The notes under the pieces are model-generated. The model ran no database searches and had not been told where the DNA came from. It worked only from the letters and a program-made list of their open reading frames with translations. The position numbers were made by a program, and so were the translations under genes. DNA of 64,000 nt, from positions 6,829,572 to 6,893,571 of the forward strand of contig OY811980.1 in the NCBI GenBank assembly GCA_963681505.1, in the 5' to 3' direction. The first letter of the stretch is position 1. Every line of letters begins with the position of its first letter. Source of the stretch: Eunapius fragilis. Its lineage: Eukaryota; Porifera; Demospongiae; Spongillida; Spongillidae. Positions 1-9,998 of the stretch are shown here, piece after piece.

Positions 1-2312
1 ACAGTCTTGGTGGAGCAGCTAGGACTCTATGTTGCCTGTGTACTTGTTGGACTGCTCATCCACTCGTGTGTTGTCCTGCCTGCAATCTACCTGGTCCTCA
101 CCAGGAGGAACCCTCTGTTGCTTGTTAGGAGTGTCCTTCAAGCACTTTTGATGGCCTTCGGCACAGCATCTAGGTACTAAGTTGTGTGTGTGTGTGTGTG
201 TGGTGTGTGTGTGTGTGTGCACATGTGTGTGCATGTGTGAAAAGCGTACGTGCTAATTACCTTATAAATGAGCCGCTACATGTAAGGAGGTGAGATCTGT
301 AGCTTCAACACGTCTTTGTGTACCCTCCCCCCCCCCCCCCCCCCCCCCCCCCCCTGGGTATACTGGTTTACAGTGCGGTGTCTAACTGAACCCAATTACT
401 ATAGACTTGTGAGACACATAATTATTTCAGTGTGTGATGCAATATAATTAGATAAATAAGGATATGTAACGTTGAACTTCCAACTACTACAACTACAACA
501 TCTAGTTCCTCCTCACCTCAACCCTGCACACGTGCACATGGAACTGATCTCTAGGGGGTGTGAATTTCATTAGGGGCCGTCCATAAAGTACGTCACGCAC
601 AAGGGGAGGGGGTCTCAGTCAGCGTGACGATGCATACATTAAGTATACCATCAGTATGGGATAATGCGTACGAGGGGGGAGGGGGGGGGGGGGGGGGTCC
701 ATAATGGTCAAAAAAAGCATGACGTACTTTATGGACAGCCCCTTAGGTCATAAGCAGAGCACAGATGGATCCTGGCATGAGGCCATGTGTGTGCGCGCAT
801 GGTATAAGTATGATGATGTGTTGGTTCAGTATTATAGCACACACTCACACCCCTCCCACACACACCCCCTTCCCAATAGTGCTGCCACACTCCCTGTCAC
901 AATGCGTAACTTGGAGAACAACTTTGGAGTAAGCAGTCGGGTGACCAGCTTCATACTGCCTCTAGGCACCACTGTTAACATGAACGGTACAGCACTGTAC
1001 GAGGCGGTGGCAGCCGTCTTCATCGCACAGCTGAGACAACGAGCCGCCAGCTTCTCTGACATCATCGTGATAGCGTGAGTGTGTTAGATATAACCACGTA
1101 ACTAACCACTCCCCCTTTGATAAACCATGTAACTAACCATTCTCCCTTTGATAAACCACGTAACTAACCACTCCCCCTTTGATAAACCATGTAACTAACC
1201 ATTCTCCCTTTGATAAACCATGTAACTAACCACTCCCCCATTGATAAACCATGTAACTAACCACTCCCCTTTGATAAACCATGTAACTAACCACTCCCCC
1301 TTGATAAACCATGTGACTAACCACTCCCCCTTGATAAACCATGTGACTAACCACTCCCCTTTGATAAACTAACCACTCCCCCTTTGATAAACTAACTACT
1401 CCCCTTTGATGCAACAATGTATACCCCTCCCCTTTAAACTATTATGTAACCACTCCCCCTTTGTACAATTATGTAACTAACCACTCCCCCTTTTGTACAA
1501 TTATGTAACTAACCACTCCCCCTTTTGTACAATTATGTAACTAACCACTCCCCCTTTGTATGTAGCAAGGTTTTGGGGAATGGAATGAGACAAAAAACCT
1601 ATTGAGCACGTGTAAATGTAATAGAACCAAAAAAATGGTTTTTGTCTCGTTTTCCTTTCCCCCAAAACATTGTGCCATTCCTTTGTACACCACTTCAATT
1701 CCTACTTTCTAATTGGAGAATGCTTTTCTTTACTTATGTCATTCAGGATATCTGGTGTACAATATTTCACCAAAATTCAACGAAAATCAGAATATGCATT
1801 TATTAGTCTGGGGACCAGACTATATGATTTATATTGCCTACATGTAATATCATTATACGATCTTGTGTGTATGATTATTATTTTTAGTTACTGGGCTCAC
1901 ACTACCGTCACTTCTCTGTGTCAACCCCTCTCCTTCCCTCCACCTCCCTCCCCCCCTCTCCCTCCTTCAGGATCACAGCTATAGCAGCCAGTGTTGGTGC
2001 AGCAGGTGTTCCCTCTGCCGGGCTCTTCACCTTGGTGATAGTGCTGACAGCTGTGGGTCTACCTCCAGAGGATGTGGCCATCATTTTAACTGTAGACTGG
2101 TTCCTGTAAGCAACTTAATCATTTCGCTATGGGTGGGTAGAAGGGGAGGGGAGGGGAGGGAAGGCACTCTCTATTAGACCCCACCTCCTAAAAATAACCC
2201 TAAGTGATGTCATCATTGCAAATTCATTTGATTGCATCTGGATAAAATGCTATAAGTGTTGGTGGCAAGCATCAAATAAAATTCAAGTAGGGACAAATAT
2301 GCTGGACTAAAT

Positions 2313-2361
<49 letters not shown>

Positions 2362-2670
2362 AGTGATCGTTTCCGTACTGTGGTCAATGTTTTGGGGGAC
2401 ATCTTTGGTGTGGGTATTGTACACCACTACTCACAGAGAACTCTGAACCAGGTGACCTCAGAGGAAAACACAGATAGAGAAGCATTGATCTCTGGCGAGG
2501 AGGAGGCTCCACCCCCTGGGAGTGGTGATGGTGAGGCCTCAGTGGGAAGGGACACCCATTGGTCAGATTCTGACAGAAAGGGAGAAGTGCCGACCATGGA
2601 CTCGACACATTTGTCAGTGTCAGACAAACAGGATGTTGCAGTTGGTGGCAAAGAAGTGTCTCATTTGTGA
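1..2670 (+). CDS. SLC1-family excitatory amino acid transporter, 3' part (5' exons outside window)
   Basis: Four exons join in phase: 1-173, 880-1074, 1971-2105 and 2364-2670 (stop TGA). They encode the C-terminal half of an SLC1 (EAAT/ASCT) Na+-coupled transporter of the plasma membrane. Visible landmarks are the serine-rich hairpin 1 junction (GTASSAATLP), the TM7 motif NMNGT, hairpin 2 ([12 protein letters not shown]) and TM8 [18 protein letters not shown]8 keeps the aspartates, Arg, Thr and Asn that bind substrate in the family, and the Arg favours an acidic amino acid such as glutamate. The usual NMDGT motif reads NMNGT (codon 983-985). The tail after TM8 is acidic and about 80 residues long. 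Exact subfamily cannot be set without the N-terminal half. Introns hold a MITE, poly(C)/(G) tracts, a minisatellite and a (TC)n tract that abuts the last acceptor. Confidence 0.93.
327..354. repeat. Poly(C) tract, 28 C
   Basis: Uninterrupted run of 28 C in the first visible SLC1 intron. A shorter G run of 17 lies at 681-697 inside the nearby MITE. Runs of this length are repeated across the window (see findings). Confidence 0.95.
573..742. mobile_element. MITE with 26-bp terminal inverted repeats, TTA target duplication
   Basis: The ends 573-598 and 717-742 are inverted repeats matching at 24 of 26 positions (GGGGCCGTCCATAAAGTACG at the left). The trinucleotide TTA flanks both sides (570-572 and 743-745), as expected for a 3-bp target-site duplication of PIF/Harbinger type. 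The 170-bp element has no coding capacity, so it is non-autonomous. It sits in an SLC1 intron. Confidence 0.8.
1085..1560. repeat. Degenerate ~30-bp minisatellite in SLC1 intron
   Basis: About fifteen units built around 'aactaaccactccccctt' with variable 'tgataaaccatgt' or 'tgtacaattatgt' halves, starting about ten bases after the splice donor at 1075. Later units (from about 1440) are a second variant. Open frames across it on the minus strand are repeat artefacts. Confidence 0.9.
1562..1738. mobile_element. Fold-back element, family shared with 13188 and 39112
   Basis: Two inverted arms (about 1567-1600 and 1632-1672, e.g. 'gagacaaaaaacc' against 'ggtttttgtctc') flank a short core reading 'gagcacgtgtaaatgtaata'. 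A right tail ends in 'gagaatgcttttctttactt'. The core and tail recur almost word for word in the element near 39,100, and the tail recurs near 13,400, so this is a dispersed family rather than a chance hairpin. Confidence 0.65.
2315..2358 (+). repeat. (TC)n microsatellite next to splice acceptor
   Basis: Twenty-two TC units end six bases before the acceptor of the last SLC1 exon (2364) and serve as its polypyrimidine tract. Confidence 0.95.
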
Positions 2671-2890
2671 CTCAAAGCGCCCCAGATTTGAATATATTGA
2701 CCTTTTGTACAAATGTGTGTGTGTTGTGTTGTTTCCATGTACACATAAGAACATTGATCATTGACAAGTACAACATCACACAATCTTAAAAGAGCCAACA
2801 ACTGGTTCAACAAAAAGCAGGAAAAGATAGTGTACTGAAAGATGCTGAAGTTGAAAATGACCCAAAGCAGATTATGTATAGATGTTATCA

Positions 2891-4459
2891 TCACTGGCTG
2901 GTGCCATAGATTTCATACAAAGCAGTCATGACGGCCTGAATGCGTTTACAGCACAGTTCTTCCTGGTTGCAAACATCAACTATTGGCTCAGGGTAGTCCA
3001 CACCAATGATGCAGCCTGCCTCCTGCTGGAGGTACAGAGGAGCATTCCACGGCTGGTGGATGTATTCAGCAGGAAAGCTCTGGAGCTCTGGTACATAGGT
3101 CTTGATGTACTTGCCATCCATGTCCACCTGCTTACCTATCACACATGGATTGTAGCCCTCCACCTGGTTACAAAAGAACCCACTGCAAGAGCTCTGCATC
3201 CAGGACACAGCGGCCAGAGGTTGCTCATAGTCTAACGTAAACTCCTGGAAAAACTCCTTCCCCAACACCCAGGACAGCCACAAGTAGCCTCGTGTCAAGA
3301 AGACGGCAATGCTCTGACGGCCCAAGAAGTGTGCCCAACCTTCTTGGCGACACTGGCGAATGACTGCATCAATCCAAGGGAAGCCAGTCCGACCTTGGCG
3401 CCATGCTTCAAGGTATTGTGAATTATCATCCCAGGGAAGCTGGATACATAGTGGATTGCCACTCATCTGGTCAAAGTTTGGAGTGAAGTATCCCATAAGG
3501 AAGGCAAACTCTCTAAGAAGAAGGTTTTTGGCCACATCCTTGAATAAGGTCTGACTTGCATTGGAGACAGATGAAAATTGCTTGATATGGCTGAACTGCT
3601 GACGCACAGAGAGACATCCAAACCGTATGTAAGGACTGAGAGAGTCTTTGTTCATTAGCCACTCAATGGGATCACCTGACAGAGAGGTACGGTGAGAGCA
3701 GAACTTGGACAGCCTGCTCAGAGCTTCAGTTTCCCCGCCCACCCAGTGATTGGTGTACAACTTTTCATTTGGTCCAAACCCAAGACTCTGCAGGGTTGGT
3801 ATCTCACCTTCGGCTTCATCCACGGTACCATTGTTCTCGTTCGATATCAATATCATAAGGGGGGTTGGTTCCGGAACGGGTTCTTGCGGGCATCCCATCT
3901 GGGGTAGCAATCGACGAAATTCCTTGTACGAAAGCGGCACGTGACCGCCGTTGCAAGCAATGACTTGGTTAGGGTTGTAAAGCGTTTGGGAATAGAAGGG
4001 AACAGCCTCTATGCCGTGTTCTGTCGCGATACGTTGGATAACCTCGTCTAGTTTCTTCGACTCGTAGCTTATTTGTGAAGCCTGAAAAGTGAGTCTTTGC
4101 ACGTTCCATTTACGGTAAATTTCTGGCAAGATGGCTGTTGGTTGACCAACGAACACGTTGAGACGAGTCTGATACGGTTTCTTCTGGAGTTTGTTATCCA
4201 GGTCGTGGAGAGATTCGATGAGGAAACGCCACACGTTGACGGACGGCCCGTTTTTATAACTTGCGTTGAACCATGGGTCTACGATAAAAATGGCCTTGAA
4301 TCTTAGTCCGCTGGTGACCGCGCAGTTGAAAGCTGGGTTGTCGTGTAGGCGGAGAGAGTCCATACGGAACCAATGTACTACAGTAGGCGGATCAGCACAC
4401 TTCTGATGCTCGTGTTGGAGTAACCGCTGAGGCACCTCGGACGGCACAGCGAACGACAT
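2891..4459 (-). CDS. Cryptochrome/photolyase-family flavoprotein, copy 1 (intronless)
   Basis: Single open frame of 522 residues with no intron. The N-terminal alpha/beta (antenna-type) domain opens with VVHWFRMDSLRLHDNP, and the FAD-binding helical domain contains TGFPWIDAVIRQCRQEGW. The electron-transfer Trp triad of the family is present: W in LPWDDN, W in LSWVLG, and W420 in SWMQSS. Two histidines needed for repair in (6-4) photolyases are replaced (F378 and Q382 in the HFLGRQ motif). The residue that faces flavin N5, Asn in photolyases, is Ala416. These features favour a blue-light receptor over a repair enzyme; this is inference from family knowledge. It resembles the animal cryptochrome/(6-4) photolyase clade. 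There is no long C-terminal tail. It is transcribed away from the second copy at 9999. I chose the first ATG, since its 5' flank is also conserved in the fragment at 7609. Confidence 0.93.
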   Translation of the reverse strand: MSFAVPSEVPQRLLQHEHQKCADPPTVVHWFRMDSLRLHDNPAFNCAVTSGLRFKAIFIVDPWFNASYKNGPSVNVWRFLIESLHDLDNKLQKKPYQTRLNVFVGQPTAILPEIYRKWNVQRLTFQASQISYESKKLDEVIQRIATEHGIEAVPFYSQTLYNPNQVIACNGGHVPLSYKEFRRLLPQMGCPQEPVPEPTPLMILISNENNGTVDEAEGEIPTLQSLGFGPNEKLYTNHWVGGETEALSRLSKFCSHRTSLSGDPIEWLMNKDSLSPYIRFGCLSVRQQFSHIKQFSSVSNASQTLFKDVAKNLLLREFAFLMGYFTPNFDQMSGNPLCIQLPWDDNSQYLEAWRQGRTGFPWIDAVIRQCRQEGWAHFLGRQSIAVFLTRGYLWLSWVLGKEFFQEFTLDYEQPLAAVSWMQSSCSGFFCNQVEGYNPCVIGKQVDMDGKYIKTYVPELQSFPAEYIHQPWNAPLYLQQEAGCIIGVDYPEPIVDVCNQEELCCKRIQAVMTALYEIYGTSQ

Positions 4460-4500
4460 CTTTGCAGTGCAGGAACTAAAAACTGAAACGGCTATTTTTA
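4460..4500 (-). promoter_or_regulatory. Cryptochrome 5' flank, duplicated at 7609
   Basis: The 40 bases upstream of the cryptochrome ATG (reading 'aatagccgtttcagttttta' on the minus strand) recur nearly unchanged in front of the fragment ATG at 7647, showing that 5' UTR or promoter DNA was copied together with the coding start. No TATA element is obvious. Confidence 0.5.
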
Positions 4501-5059
4501 TTTTAATGAGTGTTTTTCACGCGTAGAGGTGATTCAGGTTATATAAGAAATTGTCATACCTGGGCGGGGCCATAGGTTGAACATTAGACCCCCTTGAAAA
4601 CATTACGTAACCCTTAGCGGTCCATTCAAAAGTGAAACTAGGCCTACGCCTTGAAATGTTGAAATGGTTATCGACCCTATTAGCAATGCAGCCTAACAAC
4701 CACAAGACCTCTGGAATGCAAGGCTGTACGTGAAAACGCTACATTTATACAAGGGGACAAAACGATACCATAGAAGTATTACCACTTTTCGTGTCTGAAG
4801 AAATTTTCGATCACGTGCCTCTGCCGGTGGAGCAGCAGCGCTTCGAAGACACCTACCATTTTTTGACCCTCGTCTGAGCTTTTCACGAAGTGGAACAAAC
4901 AGCAGCCAAAGAGTGAATATGAAGGTAGGGCAGGCTGGGTTTATAGTCCAGGCAATTAGCGCCTTTAAATAAAAAAATTTACTAGCGATAGACCGGGAAA
5001 ATTAATTTCATGAAATTCATTGGTTAATTCAACCACGTAACCTAGAGATAAAATACATA

Positions 5060-5235
<176 letters not shown>

Positions 5236-5414
5236 ATCATATTCAATGCTGTCCGCCATCTTGGTGCTCAAGTTGTATGGGCAATTTATATTTATGCCTG
5301 TTTTGGGTCTCGTAATACTTTTATATTCTTACCATGGAATGATGTCAGTGCCCACTGTAAAAAAAAAAAAAACCAAACTCATAATCACTTACTGTGAATG
5401 TAGAGTAATAACCG

Positions 5415-5535
5415 ACATGCGGTAAGAACACGCCCAAACCATATAACATCTCTACGACTCTACCAAAGCAGGTTTGCCTCTGTCCCATCCGGCAATAAGA
5501 ATGTCAGCTGGTCTGGTATGATCAAGGTCTCTAGT
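5415..5535 (+). repeat. 121-bp direct repeat, left copy
   Basis: Practically identical to 6056-6176, 641 bp downstream ('acatgcggtaagaacacgcc' at the left end). The right copy continues as an open reading stretch ending at a possible donor (CAG|gtgggc near 6210), with codons reading NVSWSGMIKVSSEAMASLH. The repeat may therefore carry an exon fragment of an unidentified gene. Confidence 0.85.
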
Positions 5536-6055
5536 ATAATCTTTATCTCTATAATCTTTTCTCATCGCGTCTCGTTCTCACGGTCGTTAAATATCAATTT
5601 CCTACCCCATTTTAAAGCCATACAACTGTAGAAAGTACCATATTTAAGGCCTGCTTATAGGCAACCTCTAGAAGGACGTCTTCACTAAGGCGCGCTGTTT
5701 CTTCCCCCAAAACGACCAGAATGAAAGCGGAAAACTGAAGGAGACAAGTGGTACTTTATACGTCGTTGTTCCCAATTTTTTTTTTTTTTGGGCACTGGTA
5801 CACAAATTATGTACACTTGAATGAAGTCACTCAAGTTGAGTGTAGAATACGCGTACCGCGCGCGTTGGTGGGATACGCTATATGTTAAGGTGTATCTGTA
5901 CCATGGTCCATGCTCAGGAAAATTTAGCAGCCGGCAATCGGCCATTTTCCGAACATTTTAGGAAATTTCCGTGCATTATGCCTGCTCTTTTTAGACTATT
6001 CCTACGGTGCGTTCTGCATAGTTCCATGCAAATCTGTACCGCTGATTCCATTTTA

Positions 6056-6176
6056 ACATGCGGTAAGAACACGCCCAAACCATATAACATCTCTACGACT
6101 CTACCAAAGCAGGTTTGCCTCTGTCCCATCCGGCAATAAGAATGTCAGCTGGTCTGGTATGATCAAGGTCTCTAGT
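6056..6176 (+). repeat. 121-bp direct repeat, right copy
   Basis: Second copy of the repeat at 5415-5535. The pair encloses about 520 bp with no recognised gene; the arrangement could be a duplication or short terminal repeats of a degraded element. Confidence 0.85.
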
Positions 6177-6715
6177 GAGGCCATGGCCTCTCTCCACACT
6201 AACGCTCAGGTGGGCACGAATTATTATTATTATTTTTAAAATATAATTTTCTGGGATGATCAACAGGTGGGTGGTTTACCATCTACTGTAATGGGTTTTG
6301 CACGGCGTGAATTTCATTAGCGGCGATCGATTGGGTCGCGCAAAGAACACTAACCTGACCCAACGTCACAATGAAAAGGCTTATTTCGCAATCGTGAGCC
6401 ATGACCGTAAAGGTCAAGATTGTGACGGATATGATTACGTAGACAAGCCAAGCTATATAGAGTTTCTCGCAGCGCCACGCATGTCGCGTTTTTAGTGCTA
6501 ATATTGTGGTTATTTATTTATTTATTCGTGCTTAAGCCATCGCACAGTGGTTTAGGACCAGGACATCATGCTATATAGGAATTGAATTTGATATAAGTGG
6601 ATAAACTGTTGTGTAACACCCTACAGTATCACAATATGTAATAAAATGAGATATGAGAACCACTAGAAGGCAAAGCTTAGATTATGCCACCTCTAACTCT
6701 AGTAAAGTCCGCGAC

Positions 6716-7353
6716 ACCATCGAGGAAGTAAAAATTATGCACTCTTTTAATAAAAGGTGTCTTTGGGGTCTAAATAATAGGTTAGATATATTATTTTCTG
6801 CAGACAATCTCGTATTATTTTAAAAAAATTCAGTGCGGAGTTGAATACTAATGAGCGAGCTATTATTGACGATAATTAGTAGCGCGTGTGGTCACTAATG
6901 AAATTCACACGAAAACACTTCGAAACGTTTACATATAAACGAATAAAGTACAAGGAGCGGCCCTAACACTAGCAAACTATGGTTCTGAACAGCTATTTTA
7001 GCGAGAACAGTTTGTTTACACAGCCTAAAGGCGGCGCCAGTAATGAGGCTAAAAGGTAAAGAGTGTAAATCAAACAGACAGTGTAAAAGCAGAAGACGAG
7101 ATATTGTATATTTAGAGGTATCAATACATGTAGAATCAAAATATGATTCTTTATTTTGATTCGGTACAAAATAATGGTCGAATTAAATAAATATTTTAAA
7201 AGTACCCCCTGTTAAATTTTTGACTAATTGTTAAGCAGCACAAGGCTCCTGTTTGTAGCCAGCATAGCTGGTAGATTTCTACATATTGTGGTATTGTGGG
7301 CATGAATTCAATAGTTTCATTAAGAAGCCATTAACGTTTACTTCCTCGATGGT
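6716..7353. mobile_element. Possible degraded element bounded by 17-bp inverted repeats
   Basis: 'accatcgaggaagtaaa' at 6716-6732 is repeated in exact inverse at 7337-7353. The 638 bp between are AT-rich and non-coding. No clear target-site duplication was seen, so transposon origin is tentative. Confidence 0.35.
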
Positions 7354-7608
7354 GGTACTAAATCATGACACTGTGTGTTGGATAGAGCATGATGATGTGT
7401 TTGACTTCTGGGTACTGTGCCTCTTGTAAGCCGGGCCTTCTTTATTGATGTATCTGCATCAGATTCTGAAACTGATATCTGCCCTTGTTGTTGCTTGCAT
7501 GCGAATAGCACGCATTGTCAGTTTTTATATCAGGCATGTGTTCAATAGCATGCATTGTCACTTTGTATATCAAGTATGTGTTCAATCGCACTCTTTAATA
7601 AATAAGTA

Positions 7609-7851
7609 AAATAGCCGTTTCAGTTTTTAGTTCCTGCACTGCAAAGATGTCATTTGCTGTGCCATCCGAGGTGCCTCAGCGGTTACTCCAACATGAGCAT
7701 CAGAAGTGTGCTGATCCGCCTACTGTAGTACATTGGTTCCGTATGGACTCTCTCCGCCTACACGACAACCCAGCCTTAACTACGCAGTCACCAGCGGACT
7801 AAGATTCAAGGCCATTTTCATCGTAGACCTGTGGTTCAACGCCAGTTATTA
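7609..7851 (+). pseudogene. Truncated cryptochrome 5' fragment, inverted copy of the 4459 gene start
   Basis: About 38 bp of 5' flank plus roughly the first 68 codons of cryptochrome copy 1 (ATG at 7647), in the opposite orientation to that gene. It shares the N-terminal extension that copy 2 lacks, so it derives from copy 1. One base is missing near 7777 (after the LRLHDNPA segment), which shifts the frame. Homology stops at about 7851, where the sequence passes straight into inverted thiolase-gene DNA. It cannot make a cryptochrome. Confidence 0.9.
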
Positions 7852-8025
7852 CATACTGCCACGCCCCCTCCTTGTAGCAAACAACTTCATGCTTACTACA
7901 ATGCAATGATGTATAATACATTGTACATAATGCCACATACGTACCAGATACGTACACGTACCAGATACGAGGTGGACAACAGCACACAACTACAAACATG
8001 CACACATACGGATTGTTGACAGAAT

Positions 8026-8110
8026 GGCGATGATTCTTCCATGCAATCTTTGCAAAATGCAAAAGAACAAAGCCAGAGCATTTTGCAAAGATTGCGTGGA
8101 ATCGTCACCA
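8026..8110. repeat. Exon-7 palindrome inside the thiolase pseudogene
   Basis: Part of SCP2 exon 7 occurs in minus orientation (to 8060) and again in plus orientation (from 8078), separated by 17 bases, giving inverted arms that include 'gcaatctttgcaaaatgc'. It marks the breakpoint of the flipped block. Confidence 0.85.
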
Positions 8111-8159
8111 TTCTGCTGTGCACGGAAAAACGCACTTCACATATGCAATGCAATGCACA

Positions 8160-8670
8160 AATGCACCGTACCCACCCACATGCACACCATACCCTCACCA
8201 CATGTACACCATACCCATACCACATGACACCATACCCTCCCCACATGTACACCATAACCTCACCACATGTACACCATACCCTCACCACATGACACCATAC
8301 CCTCACCACATGTACACCATACCCACACCACATGTACACCATACCCACACCACATGTACACCATACCCACACCACATGTACACCATACCCTCACCACATG
8401 TACACCATACCCATACCACATGACACCATACCCTCCCCACATGTACACCATAACCTCACCACATGTACACCATACCCTCACCACATGACACCATACCCTC
8501 ACCACATGTACACCATACCCACACCACATGTACACCATACCCACACCACATGTACACCATACCCACACCACATGTACACCATACCCACACCACATGTACA
8601 CCATACCCACACCACATGTACACCATACCCACACCACATGTACACCATACCCACACCACATTTACACCAT
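8160..8670. repeat. 21-bp minisatellite, pseudogene copy
   Basis: About 24 units of 'caccacatgtacaccatacc' type, with some shortened 'caccacatgacaccatac' units. The same array occurs in intron 6 of the intact SCP2 gene (15130-15552); here it is inverted with respect to the flanking pseudogene exons. Confidence 0.95.
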
Positions 8671-9128
8671 AATAGCCATCTTCTCCTGGAAGTGGTGCAA
8701 ACGTGTCCACATGTACACGTGTTGTGGAGATGGCTTTGTGTGCTGTGTGTGCTGTGTCTTAATATGGCTGACCATATTTCTCCATGTGCTCCTCCCCAGC
8801 ACTGGCAAACATTTGAGGAGTGATGGGTGAGGGAGCTATGCCGTACTTTTCTGCCATCACAGCTACATGCTTCTCAACAGGGTTGGCTCTGTCAGTGTAC
8901 TGAAAGGCAGAGGTGCAAAGGGGGAGGGTGGGAGGGGAGGGAGAGCGGGTCATCCTTGTTAGTTTATTAGTTCTGTTAGGGTGTGGCCTTGTAGCGCACC
9001 AAAGCCTTTAGAGAACCTTTGGCCATCTTCTCAAAGCCAAGTGCCAGCACACAGTGAGAGGTTCCTCCCTCAACCATCTGCTTGGCGAGGAGCAGAGCAG
9101 TAGAACCAGTGGAGCAGTTATTGTTTAC

Positions 9129-9226
9129 CTGTTGGAGGAGGAGGAGGGGGAGGGGGAGGAAGAGGAGGAGGAGGAAGAGGAGGAGGAGGAGGGGGAGGGG
9201 GAGGAAGAGGAGGAGGAGGAAGAGGA
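9129..9226. repeat. Purine-only GGA/GAA tract
   Basis: Strand-asymmetric run of G and A (98 bases) in the pseudogene copy of intron 4. It is the inverse of, and longer than, the pyrimidine tract before exon 5 in the intact gene (about 14600-14660). Confidence 0.9.
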
Positions 9227-9729
9227 ATGGGCAAGAAGATGGGAGGGAAGAAGGATGAGGACAGAGGAGAAGGTGGTGATGGTTGGGTGTACATGTAACA
9301 CGTGCTAAATTTAAAATTTAATGAACACTCTCTAAAATTAAAACTTACGTTATAAACAGGTATACTAGTCAGTCCTAGTTCATACACAGCTCTTTAGCCG
9401 CACGTGGAATCACCTGACGACACAAGGCGGATTGCGAGGCTATGTGAACATGCAAAAATCAACTCACCCGACATGCAGCCCACCACGGCTAGAATATGGT
9501 ATCTTCAGAGCTTTAGTGGCTGCAGAAGGATGCTTAGGTGCGGGGATAACAAACCATTACAATATAAATACAGTGTACGTACCGGCTTCCTTGACCATAT
9601 CTGGGTAGTCAAAGTCATCCCTGCTACCGGGCTTTTCGAACTGTGCAAAAATGGCGTCCTCACAAGCATACCACTACCCAATAGTTTGCCACTCTCCTAC
9701 ACGACTCCAACAACATTAACAATATACAC

Positions 9730-9818
9730 TTTTTTGGTGTCTCCAGTTCTGTTACAGGTTGTAAATAATCTGTTACAGACTGGAAACATTCTGTAACAGA
9801 ACTGGAGACACCAAAAAA
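9730..9818. repeat. Perfect 28-bp inverted repeat (hairpin)
   Basis: Arms 9730-9757 and 9791-9818 are exact inverse complements, with a 33-base loop that contains further 'ctgttacag' repeats. It lies exactly where similarity to SCP2 exon 1 ends and about 180 bp before cryptochrome copy 2. Confidence 0.95.
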
Positions 9819-9998
9819 CATGGCTGCCGCTCTTCCCGGGATGACACTGCAACCTCTCCATAGATAAGACTACAGTATTAAAATAATAGTCTCACATTAT
9901 CTGAAGCGTATTATAGAAATCCTTGGATATTCTAGGAGATTTCCCGGCGAACGATGGGTAATGCATCGTGCGTATAACTTTTTTTATTTATTAAAAAG

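Larger units (their letters stand above)
7855..9728 (-). pseudogene. Broken inverted copy of SCP2 thiolase exons 1/2 to 7
   Basis: Copies of exons 2 to 7 and intervening introns of the SCPx gene at 14068 lie here on the minus strand: exon 2 about 9595-9655, exon 3 9468-9519, exon 4 about 9345-9410, exon 5 about 8993-9120, exon 6 about 8765-8895, exon 7 about 8010-8060. Exon 3 has lost 9 and 11 bases (52 nt against 72), which breaks the frame. Exon 4 has CAA changed to TAA at 9394-9396. Exon 1 similarity fades at 9700-9728. A block of about 8061-8686 (intron-6 minisatellite plus a piece of exon 7) is flipped back to the plus orientation. It is a dead duplicate; transcription is possible but no functional thiolase can result. 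Confidence 0.92.

Noticed and set aside
6298-6495. 65-codon open frame (MHGVNFISGDRLGRAK...)
   Set aside because: No family recognised, no promoter or splice evidence; kept only as a note in the spacer description.
8118-8823. His/Thr/Pro-rich frames at 8118-8823 and 14987-15802
   Set aside because: Translation of the 21-bp minisatellite in SCP2 intron 6 and its copy.
7855-9728. A second functional thiolase gene on the minus strand
   Set aside because: Frame-breaking deletions in exon 3, a stop codon in exon 4, a flipped internal block and no exons beyond 7.
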